Positions 35,053-44,197 of a DNA stretch of 64,000 bases are shown piece after piece. Numbering within the stretch: position 1 is the first letter of the stretch; the number at the start of each line of letters is the position of its first letter. This DNA comes from Marinirhabdus gelatinilytica. Lineage in GTDB: Bacteria; Bacteroidota; Bacteroidia; Flavobacteriales; Flavobacteriaceae. The notes beneath the pieces are model-generated. The model saw only the letters and a list, made by a program, of their open reading frames with translations. It did no database searches and was not told where the DNA came from. The stretch spans positions 29,706-93,705 of the forward strand of contig NZ_QRAO01000006.1 of assembly GCF_003353425.1 (NCBI RefSeq). The letters are read 5' to 3'. Position numbers and translations under genes: made by a program.

Positions 35053-36024
35053 ATGAGCGTAAATAATTCCATAGCAATAGATGTATCTTTTAAAACTGAT
35101 GTACACAAGGGGCTCACTACCTTTCCCAAGTTTTTGTACTCAAAATATATCTACGATGAAAAGGGGGACAAACTTTTTCAGGAAATAATGAATCTTCCAG
35201 AGTACTACCTTACCAACTGTGAGTTTGACATCCTATCCCTTCATACCGAAGAGATAGCACAACTTTTCAACGACCCTGACAAAGGTTTTGATCTTATAGA
35301 ATTGGGAGCCGGAGATGGTAAAAAAACCAAGGTTCTCTTGGGACATCTAGCTGAAAACGATTTCAATTTTGTCTATAAGCCTATTGATATAAGCCAGAAT
35401 GCGATAGATTCTTTATCAAAAAATCTTTCCGAAGAATTTCCAAACATTACCGTAGAAGGTGAAAAAGGGATGTATTTTGAAGTGTTGGAACAACTACAAC
35501 ACTACAACTCTCGGAAAAAAGTGCTTATGGTATTGGGCTCTAACATTGGGAATTTATTGCACCCAAAGGCCATAGATTTTTTAACAAAGCTCAAGGATAT
35601 TATGAGCACGCAAGATTTCCTGTTTATGGGGTTTGACCAAAAGAAAGATCCGCAAATAGTTCTCGATGCGTACAATGATGCAACGGGAGTAACCGAAGCA
35701 TTCAACAAAAACCTGCTTACCCGTATCAATAGAGAGCTAGGTGGCGATTTCAATCTTGAAAAGTTTAAACATTGGGAGGTTTATAATCCTGAGACGGGAA
35801 CTGCAAAAAGCTTTTTGGTAGCCACCGAAGCCATGGATGTGGCCATAAGCGCATTAGATCTCAATGTACATTTTGATGCTTGGGAAACCATCCATACAGA
35901 GATTTCGCAAAAGTATGACGACAAGGTAGTGCAATGGTTGGCCGAATCTGCAGGATTGAAAATCCACACCTCTTTTGAAGATGAAAAAGGTTTTTATAAA
36001 AATTACGTCTTTAAGAGAGCGTAA
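35053..36024 (+). CDS. egtD: L-histidine N-alpha-methyltransferase EgtD
   Basis: 323 residues from the ATG at 35053 (MSVNNSIAIDVSF), 14 bp after egtB. The in-frame ATG at 35005 overlaps egtB and is rejected. Family features are FPKFLYSKYIYDEKGDKLFQ, IMNLPEYYLTNCEFDIL, the SAM site LIELGAGDGKKTKVLL, LGSNIGNLLHP (the Asn that binds histidine) and WETIHTEISQKYDD (the Glu/Ser region at the substrate amine). It trimethylates histidine to hercynine, the EgtB substrate. Confidence 0.95.
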   Translation: MSVNNSIAIDVSFKTDVHKGLTTFPKFLYSKYIYDEKGDKLFQEIMNLPEYYLTNCEFDILSLHTEEIAQLFNDPDKGFDLIELGAGDGKKTKVLLGHLAENDFNFVYKPIDISQNAIDSLSKNLSEEFPNITVEGEKGMYFEVLEQLQHYNSRKKVLMVLGSNIGNLLHPKAIDFLTKLKDIMSTQDFLFMGFDQKKDPQIVLDAYNDATGVTEAFNKNLLTRINRELGGDFNLEKFKHWEVYNPETGTAKSFLVATEAMDVAISALDLNVHFDAWETIHTEISQKYDDKVVQWLAESAGLKIHTSFEDEKGFYKNYVFKRA

Positions 36025-36054
36025 CTAATAATACTTAAAAAATTCACTGTAAAG

Positions 36055-36336
36055 ATGAGAGCTATTTGGAAAGGAGCTGTATTGGCCCAAAGCAATGACA
36101 CCAAAGTGATTGAAAACAACCATTATTTCCCCCCAGGAAGTATCGATTTGAAATACTTCAAGACATCCAATACCCATACCCATTGTCCGTGGAAAGGAGA
36201 AGCTTCCTATTACACTATTGAAGTAAACGGCCAAACCAATAAAGATGCTGCTTGGTATTATCCAGAAACCAGTCACGCTGCAAAACCCATTGAAGGTTAC
36301 GTTGCATTTTGGAAGGGAGTAGAAATTTCAGAATAA
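36055..36336 (+). CDS. DUF427 domain protein
   Basis: 93 residues. IWKGAVLAQSNDTKVIENNH, YFPPGSIDLKYFKTSNTHTH, CPWKGEASYYTIEVNGQTNK and YVAFWKGVEI are the DUF427 core, a small beta-barrel of unknown function. It follows egtD by 30 bp in the same direction, so it is likely in the egt operon. Its Cys and several His in THTHCPWKG are conserved in the family; a redox or metal role is only suggested. Confidence 0.9.
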   Translation: MRAIWKGAVLAQSNDTKVIENNHYFPPGSIDLKYFKTSNTHTHCPWKGEASYYTIEVNGQTNKDAAWYYPETSHAAKPIEGYVAFWKGVEISE

Positions 36337-36363
36337 AAAAATCCCTCCAAAACTGAAGGGATT
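36335..36363 (-). terminator. Rho-independent terminator of the HYR-repeat gene
   Basis: On the minus strand AATCCC-TTCAGTTTTGGA-GGGATT is followed by a run of T. It lies 21 bp after the stop of the leftward gene and overlaps the end of the DUF427 gene. Confidence 0.75.
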
Positions 36364-36383
36364 CTCAAGAAAGATCATATTCG

Positions 36384-39300
36384 CTACTCTTTGATAAATT
36401 GTTTCACCAGGGTACCTGTATCTGAACTGATTACAACCATATAGGTCGCACTTGCCAACCCAGAAACATCTATCCTTTGTTCCAGTCCCATATCCTCAAG
36501 GTTCACACGCTTTATAATACGCCCTCCAATATCGAACAAGGTAACATCCTTGAGCAAGATTCCCTGTGGATTTGCCAAGGCCACATACGTTGAAGCTGGG
36601 TTAGGGTACAATACTAAAGAGGAAATATCCTTTTGGTTATCAACGCCTAAGGTATTATCAATATATAACTGGAAGGTACATTCAGCTTCGTTTTCAGAAG
36701 GATCGGTTACCGTCATGGTTATATTGTAACCGCCTGCATCCAAAACAGTTCCAGGTGGTGGTGTTTGTGTTATCGTGAGATTGTTTTCGCAGTTATCTGT
36801 CACTATAACATCGCCTTGTGCAAAATAATCTGGCAGAGTATAGGGTCCTGCAGATTGTACGTTTTGAGTATCGGGGCATTCAATAGTTGGATCCAAAGAA
36901 TCTACAACGTGAACAAATGCTGTACACGTATCTATCTCACCATCTTCGTTCATAACTGTAAGAGTTACGGGAATAGGGTCTCCTACATCATCACAAGTAA
37001 AGGTGTCTAGATCTAAACTAAGTGTTCCATTACATCCAATTCCCAAAGAATCGTTGTTAACTGCGTTGGGCGAAATGGTTACAGTACCATCAGGACCTAA
37101 CGGAGCCGTAACATTTTGGCATATAGCAGTGGGAGGTAAAATAGTTTCCTGTACTGTAACAACTGCCGTACAGGTAGCTGTTTCACCATTTGAGTTGGTT
37201 ACCGTAAGGGTTACTTCATTAGGGCCAACATCTGCGCAGGTAAATAAAGTTTGTGACACACTCAGGTTGGAAACACCACAATTATCTGAGCTACCTCCAT
37301 CAACATCTGCCGCTGTTATGGTAACTTCCCCATCATTGTCCAAGGTAACGGTTATATCTTGGCATACAGCGTCTATAGGCATATCGTCTATCACGGTTAC
37401 TGTTGCATTACAACTTGAAGTATTTCCTGAAGTATCTGTTACCGTAAGTATCACATTATTGGGAATACCTACATTTACACAGGTAAACGTATCGTTATTT
37501 AACGTCATAGAAGCAATATCACAATTGTCTGAGCTTCCGTTGTCTATATCGGCGGGAGTGATTACGACCATTCCAGTAGCATCCAACGCTACGGTAATAT
37601 CTTGACAAACCACTGTAGGACTTTGTGTCTCAGTAACTGTTACAACCGCTACACAAGAACTTGTATTTCCTTCATTATCTGTCACGGTTAGTGTAACGTT
37701 ATTTGGCCCAATATCGGCACACGTAAATGTATCAATGTCCAAGCTTCCTGTTACAGGACCACAGTTATCGGTGCTTCCAGCATCTACATCACCAGGAGCA
37801 ATAGTTACAGTTCCCGAAGGATCCAGTTGCACGGTAATATCCTGACATATAGCAGTAGGTGCTACGGCATCTTCCACTGTTACAACTGCGGTACAGGTAC
37901 TTGTATTTCCGCTACCGTCCGAGACAATAAGTGTTACATCGTTGGGGCCAAGATCGGCACAGGTAAAGGTATCAATATCTACCGCAAACCCTCCAATGCT
38001 ACAAAGGTCCGTACTACCACCATCCAAAGAAGACGGGGCTATGGTTACTGTACCGGAGGCATCTAGCTGTACTGTAATATCTTGACAAACAGCTGTAGGA
38101 GGCGTTACGTCCTGCACCGTGACAACAGCATTACAGGTCCCTGTATTTCCATATATATCCGTAACGGTTAGGGTTACATTATTGGTCCCTACATCGTTAC
38201 AGGTAAAGTTGGTAGTATCTATACTTGATGAAGCAACTCCACAATTATCTGTGCTTCCGTTTTCAACTTGGGCAGCAGTGATGGTTGCATTTCCAGTTGC
38301 GTCCAGCTGCACTGTGACGTTCTGGCAATTGGCTACAGGAGGTTCGGTATCGGCTACCGTAATGTCAAAACTACAAGATATCGTATTACCCGATGGATCT
38401 GTAATTTCAAAAGTATTTGTAGTTACACCTACCGGAAATATACTTCCGCTAGGCAAACCTGCTGTTTGGGTAGAATTTATGGTTCCAGTGGTATAGTAAA
38501 ACGTTCCATTAAAAATTCGTGGTGTAAATGTGGTACCATCAAAAGCATTTGCACCTCCCATTGCCTTACCTGAACCACTGTCTACAGTAATAAAGGCATC
38601 ATTATATGATGTGGTACCATCGGTATAATCCATACCTTCTGTACCATCTGTCTCGTAAAAGATCCCCATTGTTGTACCAGCTGGAATCACAATAGAGGGA
38701 GACAAGGGGGTTGGCATATTTCCTCCCGGCCCTGTATTTCCATTGTCTATAACATTCACCGTTTGGTGAAGAGTCCACGGAGCTGGATTGGCCTCAAACC
38801 CAACATGTGAGCCTGTCATAACCCAAATATTAACCATTTGACTTCCAAAACTAGGACCACAGTGTCCTAAAATCTCATAAAGTGAAACATCCTCACCACC
38901 AGAAGCAGTTACATCGAACATGATCCCATTCTGTCCATTATTGTTTCCAAATGTGGTAGTAAGTTCTCCTGCTGTTGCACCACCACCGCAATTGTCGGAT
39001 CCCGTAACGGTAAAGTTTGCTTCTGCACCACATAGACCGGGATCGTTGTTAAGCATCATATCTGCAGGGCAATTAATGGTTGGGGGTTCCGTATCATTAA
39101 CAGTAACCGAAAAGCTACAGGTCACCGTATTACCCTCACTATCGGTCACACTCAATTCAACCACGGTAAGGCCAATAGGGAAGAGTGAGTTATTCGTAGG
39201 CCCTATGGTCGTAATGATAGCCATGGAAATATCTCCGTCCTCAGGATCTATGGCCGATGCCATGCTCAAATAATCCACAATAGCCCCACAAACTCCGGGA

Positions 39301-39434
39301 TCATTGGAAATCACCAAATCGGCAGGGCAATTCAAGGTTGGGGGTACTTCAGCCTCAGAAGCTAAAAGAGAAGTGCTTGAAAATAGTGTAAAAAGAAACG
39401 TCAGCAATACTGAGAGTTGAGTAATTTTTTTCAT
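36384..39434 (-). CDS. HYR-repeat protein with T9SS type A sorting domain
   Basis: 1016 residues with a signal peptide (1-25, ending LLAS). HYR domain 1 covers about 32-110 (PPTLNCPADLVISNDPGVCG). HYR domain 2 (from about 112) is interrupted by about 190 residues of unlike sequence (about 150-335) before it resumes with IFPVGVTTNTFEITDPSGNT. Then come six tandem units of about 80 residues starting (V/I)CQ(D/N)(I/V)T, each with a conserved DNCG or equivalent, TFTC and VTLTVTD, then a further HYR domain (IECPDTQNVQS). The end (LVLYPNPASTYVAL and GTLVKQFIKE) is a T9SS type A signal. It should be a surface or secreted adhesin-like protein. Confidence 0.9.
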   Translation of the reverse strand: MKKITQLSVLLTFLFTLFSSTSLLASEAEVPPTLNCPADLVISNDPGVCGAIVDYLSMASAIDPEDGDISMAIITTIGPTNNSLFPIGLTVVELSVTDSEGNTVTCSFSVTVNDTEPPTINCPADMMLNNDPGLCGAEANFTVTGSDNCGGGATAGELTTTFGNNNGQNGIMFDVTASGGEDVSLYEILGHCGPSFGSQMVNIWVMTGSHVGFEANPAPWTLHQTVNVIDNGNTGPGGNMPTPLSPSIVIPAGTTMGIFYETDGTEGMDYTDGTTSYNDAFITVDSGSGKAMGGANAFDGTTFTPRIFNGTFYYTTGTINSTQTAGLPSGSIFPVGVTTNTFEITDPSGNTISCSFDITVADTEPPVANCQNVTVQLDATGNATITAAQVENGSTDNCGVASSSIDTTNFTCNDVGTNNVTLTVTDIYGNTGTCNAVVTVQDVTPPTAVCQDITVQLDASGTVTIAPSSLDGGSTDLCSIGGFAVDIDTFTCADLGPNDVTLIVSDGSGNTSTCTAVVTVEDAVAPTAICQDITVQLDPSGTVTIAPGDVDAGSTDNCGPVTGSLDIDTFTCADIGPNNVTLTVTDNEGNTSSCVAVVTVTETQSPTVVCQDITVALDATGMVVITPADIDNGSSDNCDIASMTLNNDTFTCVNVGIPNNVILTVTDTSGNTSSCNATVTVIDDMPIDAVCQDITVTLDNDGEVTITAADVDGGSSDNCGVSNLSVSQTLFTCADVGPNEVTLTVTNSNGETATCTAVVTVQETILPPTAICQNVTAPLGPDGTVTISPNAVNNDSLGIGCNGTLSLDLDTFTCDDVGDPIPVTLTVMNEDGEIDTCTAFVHVVDSLDPTIECPDTQNVQSAGPYTLPDYFAQGDVIVTDNCENNLTITQTPPPGTVLDAGGYNITMTVTDPSENEAECTFQLYIDNTLGVDNQKDISSLVLYPNPASTYVALANPQGILLKDVTLFDIGGRIIKRVNLEDMGLEQRIDVSGLASATYMVVISSDTGTLVKQFIKE

Positions 39435-39478
39435 AAGGTGAGGATTGTAATTTTATATCATGCAACTGGTTTAATAGT

Positions 39479-39486
39479 GAAAGATA
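39479..39486 (-). promoter_or_regulatory. -7-like element of the HYR-repeat gene (TATCTTTC)
   Basis: The minus strand reads CTGTATCTTTCACT about 45 bp before the ATG at 39434, preceded by TTTG 15 bp upstream, a spacing shorter than the usual 19-20. Confidence 0.35.
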
Positions 39487-39545
39487 CAGAAAAAAACTTT
39501 ACAAATCTCATCTACGCATTTTTAGAGACAATTCTTAGTACGATA

Positions 39546-40619
39546 TCACAAGAAATGTAACAGTTTTTTCAGGTCTTCCCTCGAGTTGTACAAATGGAAG
39601 CTCACCCGTAGCCCATTGCCCCGCTGGGAGCAGATTATCTTTTCTTGTTCCAGTTTCTGAAAGAGTTTATCCCCTCCAGTAATATTGAATATTGTTGAAA
39701 ATTGATCTCTATTTGCTACAGCTGTATCCAATAGCCCCCTTTCGAGAAAGGCTTCTCTTGCGGTCGCACAAAGCTGTTTCAAGTCTTCGGAAATTTTATC
39801 GACTCCTATTTTTTTAAAAAATTGAAGACTCTGTCCTAAACTTCCATAATTGAGCGTGTCCTGATGCCCTGGCTCAAAACGTTTCATAAAGGGAATACGT
39901 TCTTTATTCCCAAACATAGCATCGGCAGAATTGAACCCAATGGTACTGGGGTGGATATCCTGTTGCGCAGCCTCCTTCACCATAAAAAAACCGTTACCAT
40001 ATCCCGCTAGCAACCATTTATAGGCACTTGCACCCAGGACATCAATGGCACTGTTGCCAAAATCGAAAGGTTCGGTTCCCACGTACTGGGTACCATCTGC
40101 AATGAGCAAGAGTTCGGGATGATAGGCTTTCAGTTGTTTCAAGAAATCGAAATCTATTTTAACACCGTTCAAATATTGCACTATACTAAAAGCAAAAATA
40201 TCTGGTCTATGGCGTGCCACGGCGGTTTCGATATTCTCCTCTAGGTTTGCGTCCACTTCAGCATAGCATACATTAAAGTCACGGTGCTCAAAAGCCCAGT
40301 TTATACTTGGGTAGTCCCGTTCCAGCAGCAAGACCTTTTTCCCCTCTGGGATCCCTTCCAGCAGTGTATTCAACCCAAAGGAAAAGTTGGGGACCAAAGC
40401 AACCTCGTGTTCTCCACCGCCCAAAAAGGATGCAACCGTCTCACGCACACCGTCCAAGAACTGTTTTTGTTCTCCTCTAAAAATACTTCCACCGTTCAAA
40501 AAAGAGGTGTCGTGCTCTCGGCGCCATTCCAACAAATGGGTTGAAAGCAGTCCAGATGATGCCGTGTTTAAATAGGTATGGGTATTGCTAACGGGAAACA
40601 GATTTCTTAAATCTTCCAT
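39546..40619 (-). CDS. Aminotransferase class V (cysteine desulfurase-like)
   Basis: 357 residues from the ATG at 40619 (MEDLRNLFPVSNTHTYLNTA). The upstream extension to 40772 would run to the neighbouring divergent gene and adds 51 residues not seen in the family. The PLP Lys is in LGASAYKWLLAGYGNGF; YLNTASSGLL, ADGTQYVG (the PLP Asp and Gln) and GHQDTLNYGSLGQSL also fit. It lacks an obvious catalytic Cys loop, so a desulfurase activity is unsure. The divergent promoter region 40620-40774 is shared with the 2TM gene. Confidence 0.88.
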   Translation of the reverse strand: MEDLRNLFPVSNTHTYLNTASSGLLSTHLLEWRREHDTSFLNGGSIFRGEQKQFLDGVRETVASFLGGGEHEVALVPNFSFGLNTLLEGIPEGKKVLLLERDYPSINWAFEHRDFNVCYAEVDANLEENIETAVARHRPDIFAFSIVQYLNGVKIDFDFLKQLKAYHPELLLIADGTQYVGTEPFDFGNSAIDVLGASAYKWLLAGYGNGFFMVKEAAQQDIHPSTIGFNSADAMFGNKERIPFMKRFEPGHQDTLNYGSLGQSLQFFKKIGVDKISEDLKQLCATAREAFLERGLLDTAVANRDQFSTIFNITGGDKLFQKLEQEKIICSQRGNGLRVSFHLYNSREDLKKLLHFL

Positions 40620-40774
40620 AACTGAAGGATGTTTGCGGTTAAATTTCGGTATTTTTACTTGATAATCGAGACTTAAATATTCCGAGGCTTGTCGCAAAGT
40701 CAAAAAGTTATTTTCCAACTGATGTCTTACGGACTTGCCCAAGTTAATTAACTTGAGACTAAAGGTAACCAACT

Positions 40775-41236
40775 ATGTTTTCAAAATCCAACAAAAAAGA
40801 AAGATTAGATGCAGAACAGCGTGAGCAGTACGAATATGCCCGAAAACGCATAAAGCAAAAAAAGGGGTTGATGACCCATTTCATCATATTCCTGGTAGGC
40901 GCTATCCTACTCTTGGTAATAGACCTTGTACTAAAAAAAGGGCACGAAACCCTCATGAAAGATTGGTCTGTCTGGGTAGTGCTGGCGTGGGTTTTTCTAT
41001 TGCTCATCCACGTGTTCAATGTATTTGTTACCAACAAGTTTATGGGCAAGGAGTGGGAAGACAAACAATTGGAAAAACTGAAAAAACAACAAGAAACCCG
41101 TATCGCCCAATTGAAGAAACAGGCCGTACAGGAAGTTACCGTGGACGAGGTGAAAGCGGCCCGTGAAGTAGACGCCCTTCAAAATACGCCAGTAAAAAAA
41201 AACGCCCCCAACCAATTACCTCCCGAGAGCAAATGA
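40775..41236 (+). CDS. 2TM domain membrane protein
   Basis: 153 residues with two membrane segments (about 33-53, LMTHFIIFLVGAILLLVIDL, and about 69-88, WSVWVVLAWVFLLLIHVFNV) flanked by charged helices: RLDAEQREQYEYARKRIKQK before and a Lys/Gln-rich coiled coil after. This is the 2TM domain of Bacteroidota, often fused to or next to LytTR regulators; no such partner is here. Its stop overlaps the folA start (ATGA), so the genes are translationally coupled. Confidence 0.88.
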   Translation: MFSKSNKKERLDAEQREQYEYARKRIKQKKGLMTHFIIFLVGAILLLVIDLVLKKGHETLMKDWSVWVVLAWVFLLLIHVFNVFVTNKFMGKEWEDKQLEKLKKQQETRIAQLKKQAVQEVTVDEVKAAREVDALQNTPVKKNAPNQLPPESK

Positions 41237-41715
41237 TTACCATGATAGCCGCCGCAGGCCAAAACAACGAGCTGGGCAAGGACAATGATCTTGTGTGGCA
41301 CCTGCCAGACGATTTTAAACGTTTTAAACAACTTACCACCGGTCACTACATTATCATGGGGCGCAAGACGTTTGAGAGTTTCCCCAAGCCCCTTCCAAAC
41401 CGAACCCATGTAGTAATTACCAGAAACAAAGATTATAAAAAAGAAAGCGCCGTCGTGGTACATTCGTTGGATGCAGCATTGCTAAAAGCTGCCAGCGATG
41501 TGCAACCCTTTGTAATAGGTGGTGGCGAGATTTACAACATGGCGATGGACGTGGCGGACAAGATCGAACTCACCAGGGTACACGGAACCTTTGATGCAGA
41601 TACCTTTTTCCCCGAAATTGACAAAAACCAATGGGAGCTTATTAGCGAGGTCCATCACGAAAAGGATGAACGCCACAACTATGCGTTTACTTATGAAACC
41701 TGGGTAAGAAGGTAA
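41233..41715 (+). CDS. folA: Dihydrofolate reductase
   Basis: 160 residues. ITMIAAAGQNNELGKDNDLV, WHLPDDFKRFKQLTTGHYII, MGRKTFESFPKPLPNRTHVV and VIGGGEIYNMAM are the standard DHFR motifs. It reduces dihydrofolate, regenerating the cofactor used by ThyA. Its start overlaps the 2TM gene by 4 bp, and the kinase-like gene follows 14 bp later. Confidence 0.96.
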   Translation: MITMIAAAGQNNELGKDNDLVWHLPDDFKRFKQLTTGHYIIMGRKTFESFPKPLPNRTHVVITRNKDYKKESAVVVHSLDAALLKAASDVQPFVIGGGEIYNMAMDVADKIELTRVHGTFDADTFFPEIDKNQWELISEVHHEKDERHNYAFTYETWVRR

Positions 41716-41729
41716 CCAAAAGTAGAAAA

Positions 41730-42575
41730 ATGAAATCTCTCTTAAAGGAAATAGCGCTGCGGCACGATTGTAACCTAAACGAAGTGAAACCGCTTTCCGG
41801 TGGGGATATTAACCAAGTATTTTTACTGAAATGTAAAGAGACTAATCTTGTTGCAAAACTGAACCTTGCCAGTAAATTTCCCACTTTGTTCGAGGCCGAG
41901 GCCAAAGGATTGCAACGGCTCGCAGCATCAAAAAGTTTTAAAATTCCCAAGGTATTGGGAACGGGGGAAATTTCTGGGTATGCATACCTGTTGCTAGAAC
42001 ACATCCCCCAAGACAAACCAGTTTCGGGATTTTGGGAACGGTTTGCTGAAAATTTAGCTGCACTCCACAAAACTTCCCACAACCGATTCGGGCTGGACCA
42101 CGACAACTACATTGGCAGCTTGAAACAATTTAATTGTCCCGAAACAACCGCAGCAGATTTCTACTTGAACCAACGCCTGATTCCGCAATTTCGATTGGCT
42201 ATGGACAATGGTTTTCAATTTGAGGATTTGGGCAAATTTTACAAAAAAGTGTTGCGGCTTATTCCAGATGGAGCTCCTTCGTTGGTCCACGGCGATTTGT
42301 GGAACGGCAACTATTTGATTTCAGAAAAAGGAGCACCTGTCCTCATAGATCCCGCAGTAGCTTATGCCCCATGTGAAATGGACCTGGCAATGATGCAGTT
42401 GTTCGGCGGATTTCCGCAGGAGGTATTTTCAACCTATGATGAAATTTTCAACTTACAGGAAGATTGGAAGGAACGTGTGCCGCTTTTTCAGCTGTACTAT
42501 TTATTGGTACATCTCAATTTGTTCGGTCACGGGTATCTTCAGCAAGTAAAGGGAATTCTTAAAAAATTCAGTTAA
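41730..42575 (+). CDS. Fructosamine kinase family protein
   Basis: 281 residues. LSGGDINQVFLLKCKETNLV, LFEAEAKGLQRLAAS, YLLLEHIPQDKP, HNRFGLDHDNYIGSL, VHGDLWNGNYLISEKGAPVL and IDPAVAYAPCEMDLAMMQLF match fructosamine-3-kinase/ketosamine kinases. They phosphorylate Amadori-glycated lysines so that the sugar comes off. It runs on from folA by 14 bp and is probably co-transcribed. Confidence 0.93.
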   Translation: MKSLLKEIALRHDCNLNEVKPLSGGDINQVFLLKCKETNLVAKLNLASKFPTLFEAEAKGLQRLAASKSFKIPKVLGTGEISGYAYLLLEHIPQDKPVSGFWERFAENLAALHKTSHNRFGLDHDNYIGSLKQFNCPETTAADFYLNQRLIPQFRLAMDNGFQFEDLGKFYKKVLRLIPDGAPSLVHGDLWNGNYLISEKGAPVLIDPAVAYAPCEMDLAMMQLFGGFPQEVFSTYDEIFNLQEDWKERVPLFQLYYLLVHLNLFGHGYLQQVKGILKKFS

Positions 42576-42631
42576 CAAAACTTTCAAAAGAGTTTGGCAT
42601 TTTGTTGGGCTACTTCGTGGTTTGCAATAAG

Positions 42632-42639
42632 TATCTTTA
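42632..42639 (+). promoter_or_regulatory. -7-like element (TATCTTTA)
   Basis: TATCTTTA lies 19 bp before the ATG of the pyridoxamine-phosphate-oxidase-like gene, in the context GCAATAAGTATCTTTAAG. Confidence 0.4.
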
Positions 42640-42658
42640 AGAAAAAAGAAAGAAAATT

Positions 42659-43159
42659 ATGAGCAAAGAGAACTTATACAGCCAAGAGGCTATAGACAAA
42701 ATCAAGGAAATCGCAACCGATGTAGATTTCTGTATGATGGCAACCAACCTAAGCGTACAACCCATAAGTGCTATTCCCATGAGCACAAAAAAAGTGGACG
42801 ACACAGGAACCATTTGGTTTTTGAGCAATAAGGATAGCGACCACAACACAGCTATCGTAAAAGACGAAAACACCCAATTATTGTACAGCGGCACCAGCAG
42901 CATGAAATTTTTGAGTGTATATGGTTTTTCTGAAATTATATACGACAGGGATATTATTAAAGAACTGTACAGCAGTGCGGACAATGCGTGGTTTGATGGT
43001 GAGGACGACCCAAATATTACCGCCATTAAATTCACCCCACAAGAGGCAGCTTACTGGAGCAACGACGGCAACAAACTTGTCACGCTCTTTAAACTGGCAA
43101 GAGCGGCAGTAACTGGAAACGACCAAGAAATTGGAACCTCTGGCAAGATGCACGTTTAA
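42659..43159 (+). CDS. Pyridoxamine 5'-phosphate oxidase family (general stress protein 26-like)
   Basis: 166 residues. FCMMATNLSVQPISAIPMST, GTIWFLSNKDSDHNTAIVKD, LLYSGTSSMKFLSVYGFSEI and DPNITAIKFTPQEAAYWSND form the split-barrel flavin-binding fold of the Gsp26 group. These bind FMN or similar; a role in stress protection is inferred from the family. It ends in its own terminator just before fabD. Confidence 0.9.
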   Translation: MSKENLYSQEAIDKIKEIATDVDFCMMATNLSVQPISAIPMSTKKVDDTGTIWFLSNKDSDHNTAIVKDENTQLLYSGTSSMKFLSVYGFSEIIYDRDIIKELYSSADNAWFDGEDDPNITAIKFTPQEAAYWSNDGNKLVTLFKLARAAVTGNDQEIGTSGKMHV

Positions 43160-43177
43160 GAACTCATTACTTTACCC

Positions 43178-43212
43178 TCCCCATTTTGGAAATTTCAAGA
43201 TGGGGATTTTTT
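43178..43212 (+). terminator. Rho-independent terminator before fabD
   Basis: TCCCCATTTTG (43178-43188) and CAAGATGGGGA (43196-43206) form an 11-bp stem with one G-T pair, followed by six T. Confidence 0.85.
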
Positions 43213-43216
43213 ATGG

Positions 43217-43224
43217 TATTTTTA
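43217..43224 (+). promoter_or_regulatory. -7-like element of fabD (TATTTTTA)
   Basis: TATTTTTA follows the terminator above by 4 bp and lies 20 bp before the fabD ATG, so terminator and promoter nearly overlap. Confidence 0.35.
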
Positions 43225-43244
43225 CACACTTAAAACCAACTTTT

Positions 43245-44126
43245 ATGAAAGCATACATATTCCCTGGACAGGGAGCCCAGTTTACAGGAATGGGACAAGA
43301 TTTATACGAAAAATCGGCTGAAGCGAAGGAACTCTTCAACGAGGCCAACAAGGTTTTGGGTTTTGATATTACCAAGATCATGTTTGAAGGTTCTGCAGAG
43401 GAACTCAAGGAAACCAAAGTGACGCAACCAGCGATATTTTTGCATTCCACCATTCTCGCCAAAGTAATGGGCGATACCTTCCAACCGGACATGGTGGCGG
43501 GACATTCTCTTGGGGAGATTTCGGCCTTGGTGGCCAACAGAACGCTTGCCTTTAGCGATGGGCTAACGCTTGTATCCAAAAGGGCGCAGGCCATGCAAAA
43601 GGCTTGTGAAGCAGCACCCTCTACCATGGCAGCAGTTTTGGGACTGGACGACCATATAGTTGAAGCCATTTGTGCGGACCAAAACGGAATCGTAGTGGCG
43701 GCAAACTACAACTGTCCTGGGCAATTGGTCATTAGTGGCGAAATTGAAGCCGTGAACAATGCCTGCGAAGCCTTAAAGGAAGCTGGTGCCAAAAGGGCAT
43801 TGCTACTTCCTGTGGGAGGTGCCTTTCACAGCCCGATGATGGAACCAGCCCGAGAGGAACTGGCAGCCGCTATTGAAGATACTGTATTTACAGAACCTGC
43901 CTGCCCAATCTATCAAAATGTTTCCACCTTTGCCGTGACAAATCCAGCCGACATAAAAAAGAACTTAATGTTCCAGCTCACCGCTCCCGTAAAATGGACA
44001 CAGAGCATCCAAAATATGATTAAAGATGGTGCTACCCAATTTGTTGAGGTGGGGCCTGGAAATGTGCTACAGGGATTGATGCGGAAAATAGACCGAAGTG
44101 TGGAGACCGGAAAGGCTGAAGTATAG
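43245..44126 (+). CDS. fabD: Malonyl CoA-acyl carrier protein transacylase
   Basis: 293 residues from the ATG at 43245 (MKAYIFPGQGAQFTGMGQDL). Earlier in-frame starts overlap the previous gene and its terminator and are rejected. Motifs are GQGAQ, the active-site Ser in VAGHSLGEISALVA, RAQAMQKACE and AFHSPMMEPA with its catalytic His. It loads malonyl groups onto ACP for fatty-acid synthesis. A bidirectional terminator follows. Confidence 0.96.
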   Translation: MKAYIFPGQGAQFTGMGQDLYEKSAEAKELFNEANKVLGFDITKIMFEGSAEELKETKVTQPAIFLHSTILAKVMGDTFQPDMVAGHSLGEISALVANRTLAFSDGLTLVSKRAQAMQKACEAAPSTMAAVLGLDDHIVEAICADQNGIVVAANYNCPGQLVISGEIEAVNNACEALKEAGAKRALLLPVGGAFHSPMMEPAREELAAAIEDTVFTEPACPIYQNVSTFAVTNPADIKKNLMFQLTAPVKWTQSIQNMIKDGATQFVEVGPGNVLQGLMRKIDRSVETGKAEV

Positions 44127-44137
44127 TATTTTAAAAG

Positions 44138-44182
44138 CCATAAAAAATCCCGAAGCGATGAACTTCGGGATTTTTTATGGTT
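44138..44182. terminator. Bidirectional terminator between fabD and the 63-residue gene
   Basis: CCATAAAAAATCCCGAAG and CTTCGGGATTTTTTATGG are perfect 18-bp inverted arms around a 7-base loop, with A- and T-runs serving both strands. It sits between convergent genes. Confidence 0.9.
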
Positions 44183-44197
44183 GGTAGTTTTTATTTT

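Noticed and set aside
35005..35053. Longer EgtD start overlapping egtB
   Set aside because: The extra residues do not match the family and the ATG at 35053 gives the normal N-terminus.
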